Notes under the pieces: generated by a model
What the model saw: the letters and a program-made list of their open reading frames with translations, nothing else
Databases searched by the model: none
Told to the model about the DNA's origin: nothing
Shown: positions 1 through 8,283 of the stretch, in pieces
Layout: each line of letters starts with the position of its first letter
Numbering within the stretch: the stretch's first letter is position 1
Assembly: GCF_021650935.1 (NCBI RefSeq)
Contig: NZ_CP091244.1
Span: 3,658,001 to 3,722,000 of the forward strand
Length of the DNA: 64,000 bases
Reading direction: 5' to 3'
Source: Thiothrix winogradskyi
Lineage (GTDB): Bacteria > Pseudomonadota > Gammaproteobacteria > Thiotrichales > Thiotrichaceae
Made by a program: the position numbers and the translations under genes

Positions 1-548
1 TAAAACCCGACAGTCACTATCAATTTGATAAACTGCTGCACAACGATTATCGGCTGAATTTAAGCCTGCCAGCGTTGCAAGATGCCGTCATTTTTATTGC
101 GTTGCGCCAACCTGAGCCAACCATTAAAAGCATCATTAAGCTATTCCGGCAAAAATCCACCGATGATTTGTATGCGCAACCCGCTGGCGCAACCGACTAT
201 TACTTGGAACGGCTGCAAATCCTTACCGATTTCGCCCAACAACACCCACAACGTTATTACTATTTTGATACCGAAAAAGTCTGTACTGACACCGACGGCT
301 TATTAAGCCAGTTACAGCAATGGATAGGCGTAGCTGAACCGTTAGCGCGTGAATACGGCAGCTTTGCCAAAACGGGCGTAGCCGGTGCGGGGGATACTTC
401 ACCGCTCATTCACACCGGCAAAATATTACCGGATTTTCAGGAAGCGGTGGATGATGTGGAACTGGATGCGACGTTATTGCAACAGGCAGAACAGGCTTAT
501 CAAAGCAGCCGTGCTTTATTGCTGCACTACGCCAAACAGCATTGCTAA
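1..548 (+). CDS. Sulfotransferase-like protein, C-terminal part (5' end outside window)
   Basis: The frame is open from the left edge to the TAA at 546-548, so only about the last 180 residues are visible. A segment reading FIALRQPEPTIKSI resembles the 3'-phosphate binding strand and helix of PAPS-dependent sulfotransferases (Arg followed some residues later by Ser). The C-terminal half, with a YYYFDTEKV strand and a late helical region, also fits that fold. The P-loop-like PAPS motif would lie upstream and cannot be seen, so the assignment is by partial pattern only. The gene converges on the Uma2 gene with a 10-base gap. Confidence 0.55.
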   Translation, partial: KPDSHYQFDKLLHNDYRLNLSLPALQDAVIFIALRQPEPTIKSIIKLFRQKSTDDLYAQPAGATDYYLERLQILTDFAQQHPQRYYYFDTEKVCTDTDGLLSQLQQWIGVAEPLAREYGSFAKTGVAGAGDTSPLIHTGKILPDFQEAVDDVELDATLLQQAEQAYQSSRALLLHYAKQHC

Positions 549-558
549 TAGTCGGCTT

Positions 559-1131
559 TTACGCCTGCACCCCAAACACATACCCCAAATCAATCCCCTG
601 TTCAGCGAACGGGGGAATAAACACCCGCTGGCAATCTTCAACCCCGATACACTCCTTGGAAAACACCACGCGGTAATGCTCTCCCGCCAACTCATAAGCA
701 ATCAGAGTTTTATTCTCTGGTGAAAGCACCCAATAATAAGGCACTTGGCACACCTGCAAGCGCATCAGGTGCATCACCAAATCCTTGCTTTCATGCCCCG
801 GCGAGGTAATTTCACACACCCAATCAGGCAAAATATCCACCACACCCTCCGGCGGATTAGGCACACGCGCCTTACGCCATCCCGCAAGGTCATGGGTTGG
901 GCAATGATGTTCGCTGTAACGCACGCTGATTTCCGTCACGATCCACCAGCCATCTGCACCTTTACGGCGCTTGAAGGGGGAAACTTCATCAGAAAGACCC
1001 GATTGCACCTGCGCATGAGCGAACCGCGCCATCGGGCGTTTCACAATTTCACCGCTGATCAGTTCAATGCGCCCATCGACGGATGCAGCCATTAGCAAGT
1101 CATCGACTGTCGCAAATTTGCGTGCTTCCAT
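559..1131 (-). CDS. Uma2 family putative restriction endonuclease-like protein
   Basis: 190 residues. The N-terminal RIELISGEIVKRP segment, the central GWWIVTEISVRY and the DWVCEITSPGHESKD strand match the Uma2 (DUF820) family, whose fold belongs to the PD-(D/E)XK nuclease superfamily. The acidic residues of DWVCEI and the following Lys are the likely metal/catalytic residues. These proteins are common as scattered paralogues in filamentous and multicellular bacteria; their physiological role is not established. The gene stands alone between a convergent sulfotransferase-like gene and arfB. No partner gene is evident. Confidence 0.8.
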   Translation of the reverse strand: MEARKFATVDDLLMAASVDGRIELISGEIVKRPMARFAHAQVQSGLSDEVSPFKRRKGADGWWIVTEISVRYSEHHCPTHDLAGWRKARVPNPPEGVVDILPDWVCEITSPGHESKDLVMHLMRLQVCQVPYYWVLSPENKTLIAYELAGEHYRVVFSKECIGVEDCQRVFIPPFAEQGIDLGYVFGVQA

Positions 1132-1154
1132 CCCATACCTCGGCTTACATAATC

Positions 1155-1547
1155 CTAATAATCGACTTTTTTACGCCCCGATTTAATATCGCTGTGCTTT
1201 TTCTTGCTGTCAAGCCGCTTGAGCCGCGAGCTAAACGTCGGGCGCGTGGCTTTGCGTTTCTTTTGCACTTTGGTTGCATCCGCGATTAATTGTTGCAAGC
1301 GTTCGAGCGCGTCCGCACGATTTTTTTCCTGACTGTTGTGGGTTTGCGCTTTAATGACCACCACACCATCGCTGGAAATGCGCTGATCAGCGTAGCTCAA
1401 CAGTTTTTCTTTCCAACTATCCGGCAAGGAAGAAGCGCGGATGTCGAAACGCAGGTGAATCGCAGTCGAGACTTTATTGACGTTTTGCCCGCCAGAACCT
1501 TGAGCGCGGATGGGTTGGAAGTCGAGTTCTTCGGGCGGGATATTCAT
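1155..1547 (-). CDS. arfB: Alternative ribosome-rescue factor / peptidyl-tRNA hydrolase ArfB
   Basis: 130 residues from the ATG at 1545-1547. This start is preferred over one 16 codons upstream because AAGG lies 5 bases before it and the protein then begins MNIPPEELDF, as is usual for the family. The RAQGSGGQNVNKVSTAIHLR segment holds the GGQ motif that hydrolyses peptidyl-tRNA in the ribosomal P site. The C-terminal tail is very basic (KKRKATRPTFSSRLKRLDSKKK), which in ArfB inserts into the empty mRNA channel of stalled ribosomes. Length and composition match the E. coli protein (140 aa), so it is probably functional. Confidence 0.93.
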   Translation of the reverse strand: MNIPPEELDFQPIRAQGSGGQNVNKVSTAIHLRFDIRASSLPDSWKEKLLSYADQRISSDGVVVIKAQTHNSQEKNRADALERLQQLIADATKVQKKRKATRPTFSSRLKRLDSKKKHSDIKSGRKKVDY

Positions 1548-1709
1548 AATGACCTTCAAAACGGCGTCTAGATTACTGTTTACTTTAACGTCCAATGACC
1601 GATTAGTGAAGGTATTTGACGGGAGTTTGGTATTCCAGCGCGGAATACTGACGCTCTACAGCGCTGCGGTATATCATGCACCTTTCAATCAACACCAAAA
1701 CCACTTTTT

Positions 1710-3284
1710 ATGGCTACCACCAACACACTTTCCGACCCCGCTATCCAGCTCCAGCTCCGCCAAGCCAAAATGGATGACATTCCCCAAATTGCCGCGCTAT
1801 CCGAGCGCGTTTATGCAGGCACGGGGATGTACGGCTACCCAGAGCCGGTACTGATCGGGCAGCAAAATCACTTCCCAGAAGGGCAATTTGTGGTGGTCGC
1901 AGGCGAAAAAATCGTCGGTTACTGCGCCACCCTGCGCGTCAGCGAAAAACGCGCATTCAAGCAACACAACTGGGGTGAAATCACCGGCAACGGCTATATC
2001 GCGACCCACGACCCCCACGGCGAATGGCTCTATGGCATGGAAGTGTGCGTCGATCCCAACTACCGTGGCTACCGCATCGGGCAACGTCTGTACAATGCCC
2101 GCAAACAATTAGCGCAAGACCTCTCGCTGAAAGGCATCGTCTTCGCCGGACGTTTGCCCACGCTTGCCAGCCGCATCAAGCGTTACGGTACGGCGGAAGC
2201 GTATGTCGAAGCCGTGCGCAAAAAGGAACAGCGCGACCCAGTACTTTCCTTCCAGCTACGCAATGATTTCGAGTTCATCGGCTTAATTCCGCATTATTTG
2301 GATGCTGACCACCAATCAATGGGGTACGGTGTTCACATGATTTGGCGCAACCCCAAAGTCGCGCAAACGCCCACCAAAGGCAAACAGAAAAATTACGGCG
2401 GTCGCCAACCCGATAGCGTGCGTGTCGGCACGGTGCAATACCAGCAACGCAAAGTGCAATCGTTCGAGGAATTCATGGAAGCCGTCGCCTACTTCGTTGA
2501 CGTGGTAGCCGATTACAAAGGCGATTTCGTGGTGTTCCCCGAACTCTTCACCCTGCAATTATTGTCGATGGAATCGCAGCAATTAAGCCCCGTGGAAGCC
2601 ATTGAAGCGCTCACCAAATACACCCCGCAATTCCGCGAAGCCATGCGCGACCTGGCGTTGCGTTACAATATCAACATTATCGGCGGCTCTCACCCGACGC
2701 GGATGCCGAATGGGCGGGTGGAAAACATTTGCTATATTTTCCTGCGTGACGGCACGGTACACGAACAAGCCAAAATTCACCCCACGCCCAATGAAGCGTA
2801 TTGGTGGAATATCGAAGGCGGCAGTGAATTGGATGTCATCCAAACCGATTGCGGCCCCATCGGGGTACTGATTTGCTACGACTCGGAATTTCCCGAACTG
2901 GCACGCCACCTCACCGATCAGGGCGCACAAATTTTGTTTGTGCCATTTTGCACCGATGAACGCCAAGGCTACTTGCGGGTGCGTTATTGCTGTCAGGCAC
3001 GCGCCGTCGAAAATCAGATTTACGTGGTCATGTCCGGCAACTGTGGCAACCTGCCCAACGTCGCCAATATGGATATTCAATACGCACAAAGCTGCATTCT
3101 CACCCCATGCGACCTGCCGTTTGCGCGTGACGGTATCGCTGCCGACACCACCCCCAACACCGAAATGGTCGCCATGGCTGACCTGCGCCCTGATTTACTA
3201 ATGACTGCCCGCAACAGTGGCTCGGTACAAAACTTGCGCGATCGCCGCCATGACTTGTACCACGTCCGCTGGAAAGGAAAATAG
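1710..3284 (+). CDS. Bifunctional GNAT acetyltransferase-carbon-nitrogen hydrolase fusion
   Basis: 524 residues in two domains. Residues about 14-215 form a GNAT N-acetyltransferase, with the acetyl-CoA binding region around YRGYRIGQRLYNARKQ. Residues about 230-520 form a nitrilase-superfamily amidohydrolase with the full triad visible: Glu278 in FPELF, Lys355 in EQAKIHPTP and Cys389 in LICYDSEFPE. This architecture occurs as a conserved, uncharacterised bacterial family. Linking acetyl transfer with amide hydrolysis suggests action on one small amine or amide metabolite, but the substrate is unknown. It is convergent with the glycosyltransferase-like gene, two bases apart. Confidence 0.88.
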   Translation: MATTNTLSDPAIQLQLRQAKMDDIPQIAALSERVYAGTGMYGYPEPVLIGQQNHFPEGQFVVVAGEKIVGYCATLRVSEKRAFKQHNWGEITGNGYIATHDPHGEWLYGMEVCVDPNYRGYRIGQRLYNARKQLAQDLSLKGIVFAGRLPTLASRIKRYGTAEAYVEAVRKKEQRDPVLSFQLRNDFEFIGLIPHYLDADHQSMGYGVHMIWRNPKVAQTPTKGKQKNYGGRQPDSVRVGTVQYQQRKVQSFEEFMEAVAYFVDVVADYKGDFVVFPELFTLQLLSMESQQLSPVEAIEALTKYTPQFREAMRDLALRYNINIIGGSHPTRMPNGRVENICYIFLRDGTVHEQAKIHPTPNEAYWWNIEGGSELDVIQTDCGPIGVLICYDSEFPELARHLTDQGAQILFVPFCTDERQGYLRVRYCCQARAVENQIYVVMSGNCGNLPNVANMDIQYAQSCILTPCDLPFARDGIAADTTPNTEMVAMADLRPDLLMTARNSGSVQNLRDRRHDLYHVRWKGK

Positions 3285-3286
3285 CC

Positions 3287-4792
3287 TCAAGGCAATGCCA
3301 CGACTTCATCCCACACGGCGCGTTCTGCTTGATAACCAAGCAGAGCCGCCAACACCTGCTGCTTACGCTTTGCCCGATGCTCAAATGATTGGATTTGCTG
3401 CCAAGCCAGCGATTGATCACTGAAATTGCGGCGAATATTCCCCAAAAACTGCAACACCTGCGCCAATGCGGGCGTACCCTGCCAATCGTGCTGTGGCTGT
3501 TGCACCCACTGTTCCAAGGCTTGCACCTGCGCATTCACTGCCCCATGTTTCGCCTCATACAAGGCCAGCAATTCCTCCTCCACCGACTCCATCACCTGTT
3601 GCACCGCAACGGCATCGGCTAATTGCGCCAAATCGTACTGTTTCAGCCATGCCACCACCGAAAACAGCATTAAATCGCCAAAAAACTGGCGTTCAAACTC
3701 GTCCGAAATATCAATCGCGGCATCGTGTTGTTGCTCCACACCGGGGCGGAAACCGTCATCGGCATCCGTGGTACGCTTGTGCAACATCGGTAAATTCGCC
3801 GCCGCAAACCGCTCCCCAATTTCTGCCTGAATCAAACGCCCCGCCGTCGGCCCCGACATCCGCAGCCGCAAATGCCCAAACGGAATAATGTATTTCAACC
3901 CATCGAAATTCACGATGTAATTTCCGGGGTAAATGGTACGTGCCGGGGTCAGTGCCAACGGGTCAGCACCCGGTTGATACACCGTCTTGCGCGTCAAATG
4001 TTCGCCAAAGAAAAACGCCTGTAACCGCGCCGCAAAGGTTTCCAGACACGCCCGATGATCATGCGCCCCCGATAATGGGCAAGGGTAATCAAAATGGCTA
4101 GTCTGCTGTTCAAACCCAAATAATTTCGCCAAATCGTGATAAGCAGCATCGTGCGGTACGGGCGTATCCCGATGAAACTGGCACGCGCCATTGAGATCAT
4201 AGTCAGCAATTTCGTGCAAAAACGCACTCACATCATCCAGAAAATTCGCTGCCATCACCGAGGGCGATACCGGCGGATCACCCACCAGTTTTCCGGTCAA
4301 CATAGCGATGTCATTGGTTTGGAAAATCTGATTAATGTGATGGAAATAATCCAATTCCGGCAAAAACAACTGGTCACTATCCACCAGATAATACAAGGTG
4401 CGGTCTTTATTCCGCGTCAGTTGCAGCATTTTCAGGTAGCTGAGATTACGGTTTGCGGCCTGCCCTTTGCGGTAAAAACGTTCAGCGGGCTGCGTAGTCA
4501 GCAAGTTACCTAAATGCTGACGTTGCGCGGCGGGGATGCTTTGCAACACCTGATATTGTTCCGGCAGGTCGAAATGGATCACGTCCAGCCCTTTCGCGCT
4601 GTATTCCGTCACCAACGCCTGATGTGCCGCGATGCACTGCGGCTCACGGCTGTCTTCAGCAACCACAATCGTCATACCGCCGTCGTAGCCGTAGCGGGCG
4701 ATTTGCTGGTGAATGCTTTCCAGACAATTGCGTAAATGCGCGGGGCGGTCAGCGACTGGAATACTCAAGATAAAATCAAAGGTTTGCATCAT
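3287..4792 (-). CDS. Glycosyltransferase-like (GT-A fold) protein
   Basis: 501 residues. The N-terminus (FDFILSIPVADRPAHLRNCL) looks like the first strand and helix of a GT-A nucleotide-sugar transferase. YYLVDSDQLF near residue 140 carries a DSD variant of the metal-binding DxD motif. The C-terminal third is helical and glutamine-rich with no recognisable domain. No membrane segment or signal peptide is seen, so it is probably cytosolic. Its start ATGATG overlaps the end of the truncated ORF upstream by 17 bases, and its GGAAGG ribosome binding site lies inside that ORF. Donor and acceptor are unknown. Confidence 0.6.
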   Translation of the reverse strand: MMQTFDFILSIPVADRPAHLRNCLESIHQQIARYGYDGGMTIVVAEDSREPQCIAAHQALVTEYSAKGLDVIHFDLPEQYQVLQSIPAAQRQHLGNLLTTQPAERFYRKGQAANRNLSYLKMLQLTRNKDRTLYYLVDSDQLFLPELDYFHHINQIFQTNDIAMLTGKLVGDPPVSPSVMAANFLDDVSAFLHEIADYDLNGACQFHRDTPVPHDAAYHDLAKLFGFEQQTSHFDYPCPLSGAHDHRACLETFAARLQAFFFGEHLTRKTVYQPGADPLALTPARTIYPGNYIVNFDGLKYIIPFGHLRLRMSGPTAGRLIQAEIGERFAAANLPMLHKRTTDADDGFRPGVEQQHDAAIDISDEFERQFFGDLMLFSVVAWLKQYDLAQLADAVAVQQVMESVEEELLALYEAKHGAVNAQVQALEQWVQQPQHDWQGTPALAQVLQFLGNIRRNFSDQSLAWQQIQSFEHRAKRKQQVLAALLGYQAERAVWDEVVALP

Positions 4793-4985
4793 GCAGCCTT
4801 CCTTCTTTGATTTCTATCCACGTGAAAGTGTCCGACGGGCTACGTGCCAGAATATCAACGGCTTTAAAATCCAATGGGGCGCGTTGCATAACTGTGTCAT
4901 AAAAACCGTTGGGTGCGTCATAGTTTATCGCCTGCCATTCCGTTGGAAAATGGAAGGTTAGTTGCCCTTCTGTGACTTCAGGCAT
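4776..4985 (-). pseudogene. Truncated PD-(D/E)XK-like partner of the upstream ATPase
   Basis: A 69-codon frame starting at an ATG that overlaps the stop of the ATPase gene by 8 bases, as expected for a translationally coupled partner. It reads TFHFPTEWQAINYDAPNGF near the start and then KAVDILARSPSDTFTWIEIK. A D followed about 14 residues later by ExK is the PD-(D/E)XK nuclease core. The frame stops 8 codons after ExK, where the glycosyltransferase gene begins. A nuclease fold needs more sequence after ExK, and from memory related proteins continue as IEVKDFRG with many more residues. I infer a 3' truncation by deletion; a tiny intact protein is the alternative. Confidence 0.5.
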
Positions 4986-5997
4986 GATGTGCATCCTGTT
5001 CACGGTCAAACTGGGCTAACTCTTCATCCAATGCCACGATGGTTTGCAAATCATCCAAGGAATCACCAGACTCCACCACTACGCCATCCTCCCCCTTGAG
5101 CAAGGAAAAATAGCGTGTCGGGATAGGCTGTTCCATTGTCAGAATATCCAATTCTTTCAGCAAAAAATAACTGTGCGTGGCGATGAAGATCTGAATACCT
5201 GCTTTTGCCAGTTGCAGAATGACACGCGCAACAACCTTGATCAAACGCGGGTTTAAATTCGCTTCCGGCTCATCCCAAAACAGATAACCGCCTTTTTGTA
5301 ATGCGCCGACCGCAATCAGTTGCGCCAGCATTGCTAGTTTACGAATACCCTCCGCCACCAGCGGCATTTCCATTTTTTTATTATCTGATAATACCAAATA
5401 GAAACGTCCATTATCTAAGGAAATCTTACCGCCCATTGAATTTTCTAAAATAGAAAGCAAATCTACCATTGGTTTTTTTAGTGGTGGTTCACCCAACAAT
5501 AAACACGTATCCCGATAAGTTTCCTCAAACTCAAGAAACCGCCCTTCATAAAGAGAAACAAAACCGGGATAAATTGTCAGTAACTCTCTTGTCGGTATAA
5601 AAACAGGACGAACATCCAACCATTGATTAGGTTTTTTGCGGATTTCACCTAACATGAAAGTATCGACGGTAAAAGCGCAATTCAAACCTGCTTCGTCAAA
5701 CTCAAAAGAAACCGATAATTCAACTTCCGATCCCCTAATGAGTCCATCGACTCCTCTTGAGTGAAACACATTGTCCATCTTTCTTGCATAGTGCTGCTGC
5801 AATGTCGCTTCGTTGGGCACTGAATCGGGTTTTAACTTACCTTGATAATAATTTTCTGCCAGCACTGCATACGCCAGTTTCAACACATGCGTTTTACCCG
5901 TGCTGTTTTCACCGACGATGACGTTCAAGCCCGCTGCAAACTCAAAGTTGGCTTTGGAAAAAACAGTAAAATTTTCAATACTTAAGCGTTCCAGCAT
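4978..5997 (-). CDS. AAA/ABC-type ATPase, OLD-like (AAA_15/AAA_21 group)
   Basis: 339 residues. Walker A is GENSTGKT near residue 30, Walker B is YLFWDEPEANLNP near 245, and an H-loop IATHSYFLL follows near 275. This is the SMC/OLD-type ATPase layout without a fused TOPRIM nuclease. The middle of the protein (residues 60-200) is the lineage-specific insertion expected between the two lobes. ATPases of this kind are often encoded with small nuclease-like or effector genes in defence or toxin loci, and here the next coupled ORF carries an ExK motif but is cut short. The ATPase itself looks intact. Its role is inferred only. Confidence 0.8.
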   Translation of the reverse strand: MLERLSIENFTVFSKANFEFAAGLNVIVGENSTGKTHVLKLAYAVLAENYYQGKLKPDSVPNEATLQQHYARKMDNVFHSRGVDGLIRGSEVELSVSFEFDEAGLNCAFTVDTFMLGEIRKKPNQWLDVRPVFIPTRELLTIYPGFVSLYEGRFLEFEETYRDTCLLLGEPPLKKPMVDLLSILENSMGGKISLDNGRFYLVLSDNKKMEMPLVAEGIRKLAMLAQLIAVGALQKGGYLFWDEPEANLNPRLIKVVARVILQLAKAGIQIFIATHSYFLLKELDILTMEQPIPTRYFSLLKGEDGVVVESGDSLDDLQTIVALDEELAQFDREQDAHHA

Positions 5998-6069
5998 GGT
6001 TTTTCCTATCAGTCCAGATGAATCACAAGCTTGTTAGCAATCATAGCACAAGTCCTAACCTGCATCGTG

Positions 6070-7743
6070 CTACCGGCGCGAAGAATAATTGGGGTAAGCA
6101 TCCTGATCCACCATTAATTCAATCAAATTAATACCCTGATGAAAATCGGCTAATTCAAACACACGTTGGCAATCAGCATCACTGGTGATTTTAAAATGGT
6201 TAATGCCAAACGATTGTGCCAATAGTGCGTAATCTGGGTTTTGAAAATCGCAATCGAGAAACCGCTGTTGATATTGCTGATGCTGGTTTTTGCGGATCAA
6301 ACCCAAAGTCTGGTTATTGAACATAATGATAGTCAGCGGAATCTGGTAATTCACCGCCGTCATGATTTCCATGCAGCACATTTGAAAACCGCCATCGCCG
6401 AGAATCGCAAACATTGGCTTTTTCAAGGCAAAGCGTGCGCCAATTGCCGCAGGAATCGCATGACCTAATGACGACACGCCAGTATTCGGCACAAACAAAT
6501 CATCCGCTTTCACCCGATAAAGGTTTTGCGCGAAAATAATATTGTCATCGACCAACACAATGCCTTCGTCAAAATGCTGTTCCAGCCGCGCAAACAGGGT
6601 TTTCACCAGTGCAAATTTTTCCCCGAAAATCACCGTATTATGCGCTATGTTTTGCTGGTCAATACGGCGTTTGAAGGCAGCAATATCCGGGCGTGGTTTC
6701 GGTTCAAGCCCTTGCGGAACACAACAGGCATTTATGGATTTGAGGAAATCACCAAGGTCGGACTGAATGGCTAAATCCGCTTTGAATACCTTTTCCAATT
6801 GCGCCACATTACGGTCAACCTGAATGATTTTACTGGGGTTTAATACGCCCTGTTTCCACACATAACTGGTACGTTCATTGAATCCCGCCCCCAACAAAAT
6901 AATCAGGTCAGCTTCTTCCATGAAATAGTGCATGGCATGACCGCTGGACGTAACCCCCAAACTGCCCAAAGCGAGTTCGGAACGTTCGTCAATAGCACCC
7001 TTGCCCTTCAAGCTGGTGGCAACCGGAATATTGAGGTGGTCACTGAACCGACGCAATTCGGCACGCGCTTGCGCCGATTGCAGGCAACCGTAACCCGCGA
7101 GAATCACCGGACGTTGCGCTTGGCGGATCATTTCCGCGCATTGTTCCAACAGTTGTGGGGAAATTTGCAGCTTGGGTGGCGGCTTTAATGTGGGCAATTT
7201 TTCCAGAATCGCCGCATCAACCAGCTCCTTCTGCACATTCACCGGGATGCTCAATACCACAGGCCCCGGCACGTCAGAAACCAATTGCCGAGCGGCTTGG
7301 TTCAGCACGTTAGTGAGGTAATCGGTGCGTTCGATCAGCTTGTGGTAGCGGGTTACACCGGAAAATAGCGCAGTCTGATCAATGCTGCCGCCCTCCCCCG
7401 AACTTTCCTGCAAACCACCACGCCCGAAAATGTGGGTCGGTGCTTCGCCGGTAATCACGATCATCGGCAATTTATCGGCGTAAGCGTTGGCAATGCCAGT
7501 GATCAGATTGCTTGCACCGGGGCCTGCGGTGGTAATGCACGCGCCAATCCGCCCGCTGACACGTGCATAACCGCCCGCCATGAATGCCGCACCCTGCTCG
7601 TGCTTAACCAGTACAGTCTGAATGCTGGAGTCGTAGAGGTCGTCGTATACCGGCAAAATATGCGCCCCAGGCATCCCGAAAATCGTGTCCACCCCCAACT
7701 GTTGCAGGAATTTGACGATGAGTTGGCTGACCTGAATTTGCAT
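6070..7743 (-). CDS. Thiamine diphosphate-dependent acetolactate synthase-like enzyme
   Basis: 557 residues with the three domains of the acetolactate synthase/pyruvate oxidase family. The N-terminal PYR domain has the catalytic Glu in VKHEQGAAFMAGGYAR. The central nucleotide-binding-like domain contains SLGVTSSGHAMHYF. The C-terminal PP domain has the GDGGFQMCCMEIM ... IIMFNNQ motif that binds Mg-ThDP. No small regulatory subunit gene lies next to it, and neighbours give no pathway, so a biosynthetic IlvB role is doubtful; a specialised 2-oxo-acid lyase or ligase is equally possible. About 90 untranslated bases separate it from the DUF3293 gene. Confidence 0.82.
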   Translation of the reverse strand: MQIQVSQLIVKFLQQLGVDTIFGMPGAHILPVYDDLYDSSIQTVLVKHEQGAAFMAGGYARVSGRIGACITTAGPGASNLITGIANAYADKLPMIVITGEAPTHIFGRGGLQESSGEGGSIDQTALFSGVTRYHKLIERTDYLTNVLNQAARQLVSDVPGPVVLSIPVNVQKELVDAAILEKLPTLKPPPKLQISPQLLEQCAEMIRQAQRPVILAGYGCLQSAQARAELRRFSDHLNIPVATSLKGKGAIDERSELALGSLGVTSSGHAMHYFMEEADLIILLGAGFNERTSYVWKQGVLNPSKIIQVDRNVAQLEKVFKADLAIQSDLGDFLKSINACCVPQGLEPKPRPDIAAFKRRIDQQNIAHNTVIFGEKFALVKTLFARLEQHFDEGIVLVDDNIIFAQNLYRVKADDLFVPNTGVSSLGHAIPAAIGARFALKKPMFAILGDGGFQMCCMEIMTAVNYQIPLTIIMFNNQTLGLIRKNQHQQYQQRFLDCDFQNPDYALLAQSFGINHFKITSDADCQRVFELADFHQGINLIELMVDQDAYPNYSSRR

Positions 7744-7835
7744 GAAAGGCTACCTGTGCCGCTTAAACGTAGAATTGGCAAACGATAACCCAAACAGCGC
7801 CGCTTGTGGCACTGATTTTGTGCAAATTTCCAACA

Positions 7836-8258
7836 CTAGGCGGCTAACAGCACCAATTGTGGCACGGCAGTTTCTGAATCTGCCCACAAAATTGCGTTCT
7901 GTGCGTATTGCTCACCCAATGATTTAGCATTCTCCAAATCCAAACCCGGCACTAGAAAACTCGCCTCGCCTTGCCACTCGCCCGCCGGATCTAAGCCAAT
8001 CGCAGGAATGGTCATATAACCGTGCTCTGCTAACTCTGCCGCCAATTGCTGTTGCGCAAGGGCATTTTCAGCCTCACTCAATGGCCAGCTATGCGGATTG
8101 CAAGCGGTGATAAACGCCGCACACGTATGTCCCATTTCCCGCAATAACTGCGCCAATTCATCGGACGGGCTATCCGTCCGCAGCGTAAATGCGCCCTGTG
8201 GGTATTGCACTTGGTAATGGGCAGCGTGATACGCCGCCAGTAATTCTGTTGTCATCAT
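7836..8258 (-). CDS. DUF3293 domain protein
   Basis: 140 residues matching DUF3293: an AFITACNPHSWPLSEAEN segment (the family's FITAxNP motif), a central GLDPAGEWQGEASFLVPG and a C-terminal YAQNAILWAD strand. The family is small and cytosolic and has no assigned function. The start is one of two adjacent ATG codons. It is encoded on the same strand as the ThDP enzyme and the exported carbohydrate-binding protein, with 25 bases to the latter, so the three may share transcripts, although their functions do not obviously connect. Confidence 0.8.
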   Translation of the reverse strand: MMTTELLAAYHAAHYQVQYPQGAFTLRTDSPSDELAQLLREMGHTCAAFITACNPHSWPLSEAENALAQQQLAAELAEHGYMTIPAIGLDPAGEWQGEASFLVPGLDLENAKSLGEQYAQNAILWADSETAVPQLVLLAA

Positions 8259-8283
8259 TGAAAGTCCCCATTTATTGATACTG

